64,000 nt of DNA, taken from assembly GCF_030052815.1 (NCBI RefSeq), contig NC_079510.1:50248725-50312724 (forward strand). Direction: 5' to 3'. The notes below the pieces were generated by a model. That model ran no database searches. It worked only from the letters and a program-made list of their open reading frames with translations, and was not told the origin of the DNA. This DNA is from Hevea brasiliensis (lineage: Eukaryota; Streptophyta; Magnoliopsida; Malpighiales; Euphorbiaceae). Below are positions 1 to 10,977 of this stretch, one piece after another (the stretch's first letter is position 1; each line of letters begins with the position of its first letter). The position numbers and the translations under genes are program-made.

Positions 1-563
1 AGCTTGGATGTCAAGTAGATTAAGACCTAGTTTTTCTTTTCTTTCCAAGCATAAAAGCCTCAAAGTGGAGGATGAAAGAAACTGATAGTAACTGGTAAGG
101 CATATTACAATTGTGGATACAGCGATTGAAGTGCATGATTTCGAAGTTGACAGTTTATCCTCTGATGCTAATTAAGAGATTGATTCTCCATGATATTATT
201 CTCTATAATTTTCCATCAAAATTGAGTTTTCACTCATTTTATAGCATGAGTTTTGCCAAAATCAGAAAGGTGGAAAGTGGAGAATCATGAATTTTATTTT
301 TCTTTCACTGTAATTTTTTTATCTAATTAAAGAAGTAAAAGTTAAAATGGTACACACAAGAAGATGATGATGATAATTTGATTACTAATTTATGAAAATT
401 AACATGCAATTATCAATCACATATATGATTCCTTCTTTCGTTACAGCTCAATTAAGCACAACGTGTATATACTTTGCAAGACAAATCTTTGACTGCCATC
501 TTCATTTGATGTTTCCTTGGGACATGCACAAAATTTGATTTACACAATTGCATGTCTATGCGA
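1..563. other. Intergenic, no gene seen
   Basis: AT-rich non-coding sequence downstream (3') of the minus-strand wound-responsive gene. No ORF with recognisable similarity, RNA gene or repeat structure was seen; part of it is presumably the 3' UTR of the neighbour. Confidence 0.4.
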
Positions 564-788
564 CTAGCTCTGCACCCAGCAATTGAAGTACATCACTTTT
601 TGAAACGATTCTTCGGCCTCTTTTCTCTTCCTTTCTTCATCGCCAACGCCATTATTACTGCTAGAGAAGTAGTCTTTATTACTGGTATTAGAACGTTGGA
701 GGGTTGAGCTCCGTTTGGAACCGTGACCAGCGTAAGCTTGAATGGTAACCGCACTAGCAGCCCTGCCAATTCTGTTTATACAACTCAT
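564..788 (-). CDS. Wound-responsive family protein (DUF3774 type), divergent copy
   Basis: Single-exon 74-residue protein starting MSCINRIGRAAS. It ends with EESFQKVMYFNCW, a diverged form of the family's C-terminal signature (E-E-S-L-R-x-V-M-Y-x-S-C-W-G-P). The family consists of very small plant proteins, usually 75-95 residues, often induced by wounding, hypoxia or pathogens; their molecular function is not established. The N-terminus has the weakly hydrophobic start typical of the family, the middle is Ser/Asn-rich, and a charged stretch (DEERKRKEAEE) precedes the signature. A better-conserved paralogue lies about 8 kb away on the same strand, so this looks like an old local duplicate. 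The terminal Gly-Pro of the signature is replaced by Val-Gln. A CTATAAATAG palindrome lies about 95 bp upstream of the ATG. Confidence 0.75.
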   Translation of the reverse strand: MSCINRIGRAASAVTIQAYAGHGSKRSSTLQRSNTSNKDYFSSSNNGVGDEERKRKEAEESFQKVMYFNCWVQS

Positions 789-883
789 CTTTCTTTCTTT
801 TGCTTTATCGATGTAGTCTACTCTAGTCTGTGAACTAATCTTGTTTCTTGCAAGTGTATTGGAGAACAGGGCATTAAGGTTTG

Positions 884-893
884 CTATAAATAG
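884..893 (-). promoter_or_regulatory. Possible TATA element of the divergent wound-responsive gene
   Basis: Palindromic CTATAAATAG about 95 bp upstream of the minus-strand ATG at 788. Spacing suits a plant TATA box, but no transcription start is known. Confidence 0.35.
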
Positions 894-2259
894 GAAGATA
901 CTGACCAGTATGAGCTAGTGGTTTTGAAAATCAAGGGGAAAAGAAATCCAAATTCCACCTGTGGAGGAACCTCGGTTTCGGGCTTTTCCATTGGCGAGGG
1001 TTGGATGCATTGATGGCGTCCAAAGAAAGGAGGATATGTTGGCGTCATGTGATCGTGGCAAATCCTGCTAAAACCAGCAAGGCAGCAACGCCAGAGTCGG
1101 CTAAAAAATAATGATAATAGAACCAAATTTGTCATCATAAGGCTTGTCTATTCCTTTATTAACATTCTATCAAATCTATCTTGCTTTTATACTGTCTGTC
1201 TGCAACTTTATGACTCTTCATTTCTATTATGGTAATCAAATTACCACGTCTCATGCCCATATTGCAATGGAATTAAGTTTGAGAAGCTCTAGATAATCAT
1301 GGAAAATTTACTCCATATATCAGCTATTTTGTTTCTTATCTAATATTCAACATATAAAGGCGTGTGGCTACCACAGGCAGGGGAAAAAGCAAAGGACGCA
1401 GGGGAGCAGATCACAGCATATCCATGCTTAAAATTTGAGGCGCACCAAGTTAGAGCCAACAGGTTTTTTGGTTCATTCCCCTGCACTCTCCAGGTTGCTA
1501 ATACCAGGCTATATAGATCTTATCATGGACCGAGGAACGCCCTAGACAACCGTGAACAATAGCTGGCATCCTTCTGTGAAAGAATAACCGGTAATGTACT
1601 GGGCATCACACATTCCTACGATACTAGAAACAGAATGGTATCTTTTAATAAGCTCAACAAGATGGAAGGGTAGTAGCACCTAGTCAAAGCAAGACTGGCA
1701 AATCAACTACTAGAGTGGAGATAGGCTTGGGTACCTAAAAAATGCAAAACTGTTAAAAAAGGAAAGTTATTAAGTGCATTCTTAGCACTAAATTTTAGCA
1801 CTCGCATAAACTGTGGATATTATGAAAAGTGGATCCTAAATCCATGCTCCAGATGTATTTTATAATTTGCTGTAAAGAAGAAAAGCCAGATGGGGCATTT
1901 AAATCACAGTGAAATACTTTTATTTTTCTCCAGGCGAACACTTGTCAAGACTGCTCAGTTAACGTGCATTACACCCCATAAAGACAAGTTTGATTTGCGA
2001 AATAGGGAAAGAACGCAAAAACAAAACAAAATCACAATTATCTACAGGCAGATGGTCACAGGATAAGTTTCAGCAACTCAAATCACAGAAAATTCACCTC
2101 ACATTTCTTTTTTACATAAAACATGTTGACGTTTCCTACATGATCCTCCGAATAAAACATCCTTCAAGTTACAAGAAAATATTGGATGAATAAACTGAGT
2201 GGTGGAATTATATAAAATTTCTTCTTCATATAGGGGGCACCTTGAAGACTATTGTCACT
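894..2259. other. Intergenic, no gene recognised
   Basis: About 1.4 kb between the wound-responsive gene and the 3' end of the VAP4-type gene. Short open frames occur (for example near 1362-1562 on plus) but match no family I recognise. The right edge probably contains the VAP4 3' UTR. Confidence 0.4.
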
Positions 2260-5200
2260 CTATACAGAGTCTACTCCTTCAACCTGCTGTCGAGCAAGAT
2301 ATCTTTCCCTTCGCTCTTTCTATACCAAAGAAATAGACAATAAATAAACAATCCATTTAAGTGAAACATGACCAAGAATTTTACTTCGGACAATCAGATG
2401 ACTCACCCATTCATCTATCACAAGTCCTTCACCAATAATTCTTGGACCTGCATCTTCTGGAGGCTTTTTGCTTGCCTCAACTGCAGCATCAGCATCAGCC
2501 AATTGGCGCTTTAACTTCTCCAGAGCCTAAAAAAATAAAGATGCACATCCACATAAATGGAGATTTGATTAGCTCCTAATGCATGTGAAAAACAAAGAAA
2601 CACAAGGGAATGGATGCAGAACTGCAGAAATGCACAAGTTGACTTGTACAATTACTGCATAACATTGGTACTTACAGCACTAGGACGCTCTGGATCTAGG
2701 AAAACAACTCGCAATATTTGCTCTAGTGATACTTGATCCTTCTGCTCATCAAACTACAACGGAAAAAAGCATCTAACAGCATGAGCAACAAACTCTTCAA
2801 GGAAAATTTGAATACCCATGATATAGTTTTAGACACACAAGAGCAAGAAGTGATTTGAGATGTATGCCCAATTAAAGATGAACCATGCAAATGTTGAGGA
2901 CATTTTTATGATAGAAAATGCAACTCCTTAATCTTATGCATACTTGATAATTGTTAGCATTAAGCCAACATGACAGTACGGAGAAATCGTCTTTTGATTG
3001 AAAACAAACCATGATAAATATGAAGACTTGTAATAATGCTTAACATGTCTAAAGTTTTCCTCATGTGCCAATCAACTGGGATCTAATAAGAAATCATAGT
3101 TGTTGGCTTGTTTCCGAGATAAATGGTGTTATTTATGAATTCAAGATATCTTAAATTAGAAATTATATGAAAACAGTCAGGGCCTAAAAGTAAAAATATA
3201 TGCCTTCAAGATTGAAAATATCAGCACATATCATTTCAAAGTAGCAATTAAAGGAATCATCGACGCACCAGCTCAGGCACATAATCCATCATCCCCTTCA
3301 CCTTTAGACTCATGATTTTAAATTTAACCTTGCTCTTCTGTTCAATGGGTTTCTCATTGTTTTCTGGTTGCTCAACAAACTTGAATACTGGCATTCAAAA
3401 TAAAGAAGAATATTTTGTAAGTATCGGATAGCAAATAGATATTGTCCCAAACATAGTAAAATGACCAGAACATTTGCTTAATTACCAGTTGCTATTATAC
3501 TTTCTCCAGGGGCAAGAATAGCCCCTGGAGGACGCATGAAACAGCTTTTTGGTGCAGTCGTTTGAAACTAAAGCAAGAAAAAGAAAGCAACTCATTAGAA
3601 GATTTAGTCATTCACTTTTATGATGAGTAAAATATAAGTATAATAAGATACGAAATGATCTAAGCATGATACTTAAAACAATTGCATCAATGAGTGACAA
3701 CCTTCTAGCTTTCTAAGTTTCCAAGTTGATGGTATATGCACAAGATATAGAAAACATACACTGGTTCACATAGTGAAAAATAAAAATAATGAAGCAGGAA
3801 TGAAAAAATACGAATTTTAACCTTGTACCTTGAAAGCCACATGGGATTTGCTAGTATTCTTTATTTTGATGGCACTTCTGACCTGCTTACCAGGTTCGTC
3901 TAAACAAGAGAAAGCACACAAAATACAAGCCAACCATCAGGCACAATTAGTTATTCCGGTAAGCAGATGGTAAAAAAAAAAATTAAGAAGAATTGATAAT
4001 ATAATATTGATATTAAGAAAAGAGAAAAAAAATGAAAAAGCAATAGTAGTGAAAAGAACAGGAATTTGATGAACATCACTATATATCTATCAAAACAAGT
4101 TCTCCTAATGGTACTACTTAGTATTTGTTAGAACCTAATTCAAACAGGATTGATTTAGTCTTCATAATATCCTTCAAGATTTTAGGGATAATAGCTTTTA
4201 AGATTATTGCATTTCAATTTTTAAAATAATGATATAATCTTGATTAAGTGTTGAGATTTACATGGGATTTTATTGTATTTAGTTAGACTTTTGCTATATA
4301 AATAGCACAATTAATAGTCTTTGGATCAATAGAGTTGTACAGATTGTTTCTTCCTATTCAATAAAAATGTTCTTTATTTTTCTACATTTATTTTTGTTCT
4401 AACAGTGGTATCAGAGCCTCAATGATCTTATGGGTAAGAGAAATCTTTAAACACAAATTTATCATGAGTTATTGGAGAGGAGTGTTCCAAGAAAATTTGA
4501 AGTGCATCAATAATGAAGAGATTGGAAAGAAGTGCTCCAAGAAGATCAAAAGCAAAGGTTGATGAGAAGTGCATCAACAAATGATGAGAAGTGCACCAAA
4601 ATTGTCTGCTGAAGAGAAGTGCTCCAACATTCAAAATTGTCGACTGGAGAGAAGTGCTCCAATCACAATAAAAAAAAAAAAGTTGTTTTGAGTCCATGTT
4701 TAAATTAAGGGAGAGAATGTTAGAACCTAATTCAAACAGGATTGATTTAGTTTTCATAATATCCTTCAAGATTTTAGAGATAATAGCTTTTAAGATTATT
4801 GCATTTCAATTTTTAAAATAATGATATAATCTTGACTAAGTGTTGAGATTTACATGAGATTTTATTATATTTAATTAGACTTTTGCTATATAAATAGCAC
4901 AATTAATAGTCTTTGGATCAATAGAGTTGTACAGATTGTTTCTTCCTATTCAATAAAAATGTTCTTTATTTTTCTGCATTTATTTTTGTTCTAACAGTAT
5001 TGATACAGGAGGCCAGCGGTAAAATATCAGAGGGCCCACTCCAATTCCTCGAAGTTGTACCAAAAGTGAGGAGCATGATAAAAAAATCCAAATTTTTACA
5101 ATTCCATAGGCAATACCCCTAAATTAATGACCCATGACCCATCACAAAGTAATGATTATACAGCAAATGTCTACAAGTGTGAGTAACATTTCTGTGCAGC

Positions 5201-5497
5201 TTGTTGAACTTGCAGCTCTCTTCTTAAAAATGATTTGGGTCTCCACTCTCCACGTCAGAAATTTTGGCCAGATTTTTTTGCTTCAATCATCAAGTATTTA
5301 ATACATCAATTGGACAAGTAACCAACTTTCTGGCCTAAAATGAACACAATGCAATGATCCATCAATGTGTCCTCCACTGAATTTATACTTGACCGGAGCA
5401 GATGACCTACCTCATGTTAGGATACTTTAACTTTAAGCATGTCTTCTTAACAGCTCCTCGCCCCCAAAAATAATTAATTGTTTTCATTTGGCACTCC

Positions 5498-5532
<35 letters not shown>

Positions 5533-6495
5533 TAAGTTTAAAAGCCTCTTTGAAGTGAGAAAATTCAGTTATCTGACTCCCTTTGTTTGGATTGAGGAAA
5601 ATAGAGAGAAGAGAAAAGAAATTTGATTTCTCTCGATTATATTGTTTGTACATCAAAGAGAGAAACGAGGAAAAATAGGAGACTCCTTTAATTAAACCAA
5701 GAAAATGGAGAGAGAGGAAAAATTGATGTAAAATACTTAAAATACATAAATGTAAAAGAAAGGGTATAATAGTCCTTTTATTTTCTTTATAAAGAGTTTT
5801 CTCCCCCATTCTAACATCCTATCCAAACAACATGAATTTACTTCTTTTCTTTTCTCTTCATTTACCATATTTAATTTTTCTCCAATAATAAGAATTTTAT
5901 GGCAGTTAAAAAAAATGAATTATCACAAAGGATTCGCAAGAAGAAATAATATGCTTAAGTTTTCTATTTTAAATTAACAATAATCTACAAGAAAATGAAG
6001 TATTGGAACACTACTAATTTGGGCTCAGAACGAGAATGTAATAACTTGAAAAAAAAATAAAATCAAATAATCAGCAATTAGCATGAGAAATTTTTTAGGT
6101 AAAACAACGCTAAAAATCTAACATAATTGACTTAGAATAGAACATAGAAAATAGATCGCAATCATATCAATCTAGATCAGAACAAATGAATGAAACAAAA
6201 TTGAAACAATTAAAAAAAAAAAAAAAAACTTACAAGGAAAGTAGAGCTTAGTTGCCGGATCAAGTTTAAGACGACGCCGCGTTGGCAAAAGCGATCTGGC
6301 CACCGAAGACACCGAATTTGAAGCATGAGCATTCGATCCTTCAACTTGAGAGTTATTATGGTTGTGGAGATGCGTTGACGATGAAAAAGACGGCGTCGTG
6401 TTGGGGTTGCTTCCTCGAAACGGCAGCTTGAAAAATCCCCAGACCTTGTTGTTATTACTATTATCAGACGGTGACTTGTGGTCAGCTATGGCCAT
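2260..6495 (-). CDS. VAP4-type vesicle-associated/PapD-like protein (MSP domain)
   Basis: Seven coding exons on minus: 6495-6234, 3899-3829, 3567-3486, 3387-3269, 2753-2676, 2526-2407, 2319-2260. All junctions are GT/AG and phases agree, giving 263 residues. Residues 1-74 are a low-complexity Ser/Asn/His-rich N-terminus. The MSP (PapD-like) fold follows from about residue 75 (RRLKLDPATKLYFPYEPGKQ), with the core stretches NTSKSHVAFKFQTTAPKSCF and MRPPGAILAPGES. The tail has a short charged helix (ALEKLKRQLADADAAVEA) and ends GVDSV. It resembles Arabidopsis VAP4-1/4-2/4-3 (At5g54110/At4g21450/At4g05060), MSP proteins linked to ER and vesicle membranes; no C-terminal membrane anchor is visible here. 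The ATG at 6495 is used because the open frame upstream has no earlier ATG (only a GTG). Intron 1 (2.3 kb) carries a TRIM element. Confidence 0.9.
4126..4404 (+). repeat. 5' LTR of the TRIM element
   Basis: 279 bp, TGTTAGAAC to GTTCTAACA, with a TATATAAATAG-type TATA motif near 4295-4305. It is nearly identical to 4718-4996. Confidence 0.9.
4499..4662 (+). repeat. Six irregular copies of a 12-bp motif in the TRIM interior
   Basis: The motif GAAGTGCNYCAA occurs six times between 4499 and 4662, with one weaker relative (GAGTGTTCCAA) just upstream. Spacing is irregular, so it is an interspersed motif array rather than a simple tandem repeat. Confidence 0.75.
4718..4996 (+). repeat. 3' LTR of the TRIM element
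   Basis: 279 bp, same length and termini as the left LTR, directly preceded by the purine tract and followed by the GTATT target duplication. Confidence 0.9.
5500..5528. repeat. (TAA)n microsatellite
   Basis: About nine to ten TAA/AAT units inside VAP4 intron 1. Confidence 0.8.
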
Positions 6496-6534
6496 GATTA
6501 GGTGCTTCAATTTGTCTCTCAGAGCATGAAGCAC

Positions 6535-8690
6535 GGCGTCGTCTATCTGTGCTACTTTCTGAGATGGTTTCTTTACAAGAAATGAAGAGAAAAGAAGGAG
6601 AGTGGCTCAGAGAGGAAACTTTTCCATGTTGTTTTTGTAGTGATGAATGAGGAAGACAGGCTGTTGAGAGAGCCGAGCTGAAGGCTTGAAGCTGAGAGTC
6701 GAGAAAGACAATAGGGGTCGGATTTTAGAGAGAGTATTTAGTTGATTTTGATAAGTCGTACTCACATCCGCCCCTTACACGTCATATAACCGGGATAAAT
6801 CAGGCACATAAACTACGTCGTATATCGTGACCATAGGCGATGGGTCTACGGCTTGGGAGTTCGCATGTCCTATATATTGACCACTGCCACTATTTGCTGT
6901 AGGCGAAACTACGTCGCATTTGTGACTATACATTACTATAACTACGGTTGCATACGTATACGGTTTAACCGGAGACCGTGACCGGTCCTTTCTTCCAAAG
7001 AGACAATGCATTTTTTTATTTTGTTCAACTTCGCGTTGACGCTGGGTGTTGACTTTGGTGACACGCCGGGTGACACCTGGACATGTTTTGGCTCATTTGG
7101 ATTGTGTTATCTTTGGTGAGATTGGTTGATTAAATCAACTGGTCGGCTTAGTTGATTAAATCAGCTTTGAAATGATTGATATAAAAGGAAAAAAATTCAA
7201 ATTATAATCATTAATTTAAATTATAATTAAATTTATTCTCTAATTTTTAATTTGACTTTTATGATTGATATTGAAAAATAATTCTAAATATAATCACATG
7301 TCATCAGTGTCTTAATTTATGATTGATATTGAAAAAAAGGAGTATGTGTTATTACATTCACACATAAATGTATAATTTATTTTACATAATTTATAAAAAA
7401 AGATTATGTTTATATAAATGTAAAAAATATTAAACTCATGTAATTCAATAATTGCCATAATTTGAGATCTGTATTTATTCTTGTTAAACGGTAACCCGTC
7501 AATCATTTCACGAGTCGAGCAATAATGAATTTGAAAATCTAATCATATTATTAAATGTTGAAAAGTTCATTAGATTTTACTATTTTATTTTTTTATGGTT
7601 TTTTAATTTTTAAATTTCCATTATTTGTATTTATAATTTTGGGAACTGAAAATATTAAATTTATAAAAAAAAAAAATCATTTTTCATTAGCAGCTGATTG
7701 GTCTTCAATTAGTAGCATTTCTTTTTTTAACAAGAGGATGCATCAATTAGGGAATGAACAAGTCATATTACAAAATGAAAATAAGAAAAATAGGGATTGG
7801 GCATGGAGAAAAAAGAGAAAAAGAAATGTATACATCACTCCAAAATGACGTCGTTTAGTGAAAGAAGAAGGAAAAAAAAAAGACATAAAATTATACGAAA
7901 TAACCAATTTGCCACAGTTCCTTATAACAGTGATTTTGGCATGAAAATTAACGTTATTTAAAATGTGCTTATTAGGATAATGATGTAATTTAGAGAGTAT
8001 AGAGGAGAGTTGAACCTAACCATCTTACAAACAATTTGCATTATTTTTCATATTATTTAAAATAAAAGTGGATAAGGTTGAGTTTTTCATAAAATTTCAA
8101 GAGGCTTCGATCTCTAAAATAGTTTCAGAATTAATGCAGAGATCACTATCAACTGGGCGAAGGAAAATATTGAAAAAAGTGAAATTTTTCTTTAATTACT
8201 CAACCAAAACTTCATTGAAAGTTCCGTAATCCCACAAGCCAATCACATTTCTCTTGATATTCATGAAGACGCCCTTTTGATAAGGTTGATTTTCCTTGCA
8301 CAGAATTTAGAAGAGAAAGTGATACCGTTAAACGGCATAGAAAGCGCTTATGAGTGCTTAAACCGGATATTTCAACTAGACCAGCTTCTTCAATACCCAA
8401 TAGCTTTACCTTTCTATCTTCTTTTTCTCTGATTCTTGTACCCTCTACCCTCTAGCTCCAAGTAATTTTCTTCTATGGACTAATTAATTGTTCGGAGGAA
8501 ATATAGGTTGTTTTGTTCTCTTTTTGGAGCTTGGAGGAGTTGAGTAGAGATGAAGATTCGTAGGTCTTGTAAAATTTTACAAGTATATTCATACATATGT
8601 GTGTGTATACAGATGGGCAATTACAATTTACAAATATTCTCAAAGTAATAAGGATTCATAAACATAAATTACATAGACCCCTAGCAGCTT
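6535..8690. other. VAP4 5' region and intergenic DNA
   Basis: The first 200 bp or so (to about 6740) is purine/pyrimidine-rich and is probably the 5' UTR and promoter of the minus-strand VAP4-type gene. From about 6775 to 7110 base composition is less AT-rich than the surroundings, without a recognisable gene. The rest is AT-rich. An open frame at 8212-8400 (minus) could not be assigned to a family. Confidence 0.4.
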
Positions 8691-8693
8691 CTT

Positions 8694-8957
8694 CTAATTA
8701 GGACCCCAGCAACTCAAGTACATAACAGTTCTGAGAGACTCCTCGGCCTGCTTAAGCTTCTGATCTTTTTTGGCAGCCTTAAAATCACCAGAATTAACAG
8801 CACCAGAGAAACGCCGGATCTGCTTTGAAGAAGAAGAATAAACAGAGTCTTTCAAAGACTTGACAGTTGAATCACACTTGAAAGTCTGATCTTTCATGCC
8901 CTGTACCACTCGCATCCCTGCCTGGAACACCACCCTGCTCATGTATCTCAAGCTCAT
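8694..8957 (-). CDS. Wound-responsive family protein (DUF3774 type)
   Basis: Single-exon protein of 87 residues from the ATG at 8957; a second in-frame ATG at 8942 (MSRVVFQAG) would give 82 residues. It ends with the family signature AEESLRTVMYLSCWGPN, essentially canonical. The N-terminus (MSLRYMSRVVFQAGMRVVQG) is amphipathic to weakly hydrophobic, the middle basic and Ser-rich. Members are small stress- and wound-inducible plant proteins of unknown biochemical activity. A TATAAAAA box lies about 80 bp upstream. The other copy at the left end of the window is more diverged. Family assignment is firm from the C-terminus; function is not. Confidence 0.87.
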   Translation of the reverse strand: MSLRYMSRVVFQAGMRVVQGMKDQTFKCDSTVKSLKDSVYSSSSKQIRRFSGAVNSGDFKAAKKDQKLKQAEESLRTVMYLSCWGPN

Positions 8958-9035
8958 ATGTAACAAAACCTAAATTCTGTTTTAACACCTAGATAACGAG
9001 AATATCAGTATGAAATTTTAAAGATTTTTTTTTTC

Positions 9036-9043
9036 TTTTTATA
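9036..9043 (-). promoter_or_regulatory. Probable TATA box of the wound-responsive gene
   Basis: TATAAAAA on the minus strand about 80 bp before the ATG at 8957, a normal plant TATA-to-ATG distance for a gene with a short leader. Confidence 0.5.
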
Positions 9044-9044
9044 A

Positions 9045-9773
9045 ACAGATCAGGTGTAAAGCTATGGGCCTACGTTGACGGGAACATTTTAGCGGAAACT
9101 GACCGAGTGATTCGGATAAGCCGATTAGGACAATTTGATGCCTACGTAGAATTTATCTGGAGGCTTCAGTGTTTGGGATTACTTTCTTTTATTTAAAAGG
9201 AATTCAGATTCAATTTGAGCTGTTTTCTTCATAGATTTGATCGAAGAAATTATTGTTATTCTTATAGGCCATGGACCTAAAACATTTTACAATTTTATAT
9301 ATAATTTTAATATTATTAATCAAAGTTGATGAATGATTATATGAATATTTTAAGAATTATTTTAGGTCCAATCCGAACGATGTCCTCGTGCTTATCGTCT
9401 AGTCAACAAGGTGCAGCTCAGAAGCTGCTAAAAATTTTAATTTATTTGCACCTTCTAGTGAGGAGACAATATAAATTGATTCATTATAAAATTTATAAGT
9501 TTAATTTATAAAATTAATTTATATTTTATTTATTTATCAAACTCATATATTCAAACTAAGTTCATCAAATTTAATAAGCTAAATTATTAAAAAATATTTT
9601 ATAATTTCTACTATAATTACAAATTTAATAAATTATACTAATTAAATTAATAATTATAATGATATTTATTTAAATTATTATAATAATTTATCTTATATGG
9701 TTATATAATATAATTGCAATTATACATTTCATAATATTATTTATAACTAAATTATTTTTTATTATATGAAAAA

Positions 9774-9837
<64 letters not shown>

Positions 9838-10069
9838 GATGTATAACGATTATAATTATAAGGAAAAATCTTCTGGAAAAAGAAAAAATTAGTTAAAAAA
9901 CCAAAGATTTCTTAATTTATAGAGGAAAAAAGTTTATTGTTATTATTATATAAAATGAAACAAATAATTTAAACTTAAACTAAAGGGAATGTATATTATA
10001 GTGTTTATGTATAATTATAAATAAAATAATTAAAATTAAAAATTTTATATGATATATATGTAATACACG

Positions 10070-10106
<37 letters not shown>

Positions 10107-10830
10107 ATTATCAAAAAATTAACGCGTGATATTATTTTTTATGATATTATCGTCTGACATTTTTCATAAAAAGTTTTATTCAATTGTTTTAATTTATAAT
10201 TAAATTATTAATTATTCAATTATGTGTATATATAAATTATAAATTATTTAATAATTATTTTTTAAAATAATAATTAACCTCTTAAAACTATAATAAATAA
10301 TAATTATTATAAAGTAAATTATAATATATTAACATAAATGTATTATATGTACTTATAATTTTAGGAGATATGCAAAATTATGATATTTAAAATGATGAAA
10401 ATAATCATATGATTAAATCAATTTCAAATGATTATGTATCTTTAATTAATATTTCTATTATATTATTATATTTTTATTATTTTTATTACAAAATCTTCAT
10501 TAAAAGGTTTGATAAATAAAAAATTTTGATAAATAAAAATTTAATCTATAAAAAATAATAAAATTAAAATCGTAAAATTATTAATATATTATTTTATTTT
10601 TATATATTAAAATTAAAAAATATAAATTAAAATTATTTATATATTAAAATTATTAGTAGAAATCTATATTAACCCGCAGTTTAATTTATAAGTCTATAAA
10701 TAAATGAATGAATAACGAATTTATAAATAAACGAGCATGTAATTATAAACGAATCAAGTCAAAAAACTCAAAAGAGTTTCAATTGGGTCAGGCCTGGCTC
10801 ACATGGTCTGCGTTGAGGCCGAGAATTGGT
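9045..10830. other. AT-rich intergenic DNA
   Basis: Very AT-rich from about 9,480 to 10,750, with (TA)n tracts at 9782-9834 and 10074-10102. No coding sequence seen. In particular, no transit peptide or first exon for the downstream AHL gene copy could be found here. Confidence 0.5.
9782..9834. repeat. (TA)n microsatellite
   Basis: About 26 uninterrupted TA units in AT-rich intergenic DNA. Confidence 0.9.
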
Positions 10831-10833
10831 AGC

Positions 10834-10977
10834 TTTGCCCACATGGCATCCCCCATGCACGGCCCAATTCTCCCAACACCCAACGGCCTACGCAGTCCAT
10901 CTTCTATGCATGGACTGCCGTATCTTTGCCCACATGAGATGCGCCATGCACGGCCCAATTCTCCCAACACCCAACGG
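10834..10977 (+). repeat. 91-bp-period duplication at the broken 5' edge of the AHL copy
   Basis: A ~53-bp segment starting TTTGCCCACATG and ending CACCCAACGG occurs at 10834-10886 and again at 10925-10977, a period of 91 bp. The second copy runs straight into the conserved AHL coding sequence at 10978. It is GC-rich compared with the flank and has no similarity to AHL. Confidence 0.8.

Larger units (their letters stand above)
4126..4996 (+). mobile_element. TRIM (terminal-repeat retrotransposon in miniature), intact, in VAP4 intron 1
   Basis: Two 279-bp direct repeats (4126-4404 and 4718-4996) differ at only about 7-9 sites. Each starts TGTTAGAAC and ends GTTCTAACA. The primer-binding site TGGTATCAGAGC (4406-4417), complementary to the 3' end of initiator Met tRNA, lies 1 bp inside the left repeat. 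A purine tract (4705-4717) abuts the right repeat. The 5-bp target duplication GTATT flanks it at 4121-4125 and 4997-5001. The 313-bp interior has no gag or pol coding, so it is a non-autonomous TRIM. It lies antisense to the host gene. High LTR identity suggests recent insertion. Confidence 0.93.

Noticed and set aside
884..1138. 84-codon minus-strand frame upstream of the first wound-responsive gene
   Set aside because: No family features, overlaps the likely promoter of that gene and has no supporting signals.
1362..1562. 66-codon plus-strand frame in less AT-rich DNA
   Set aside because: No recognisable domain, no splice partners; probably chance.
6775..7011. 78-codon minus-strand frame upstream of the VAP4 gene
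   Set aside because: Composition differs from the surroundings, but the sequence matches no family and sits where the promoter should be.
8212..8400. 62-codon minus-strand frame containing GIEEAGLVEISGLSTHKRFL
   Set aside because: It reads like a coding fragment, but I could not name a family, its 5' end lacks support and no adjoining exons were found. Left unannotated rather than guessed.
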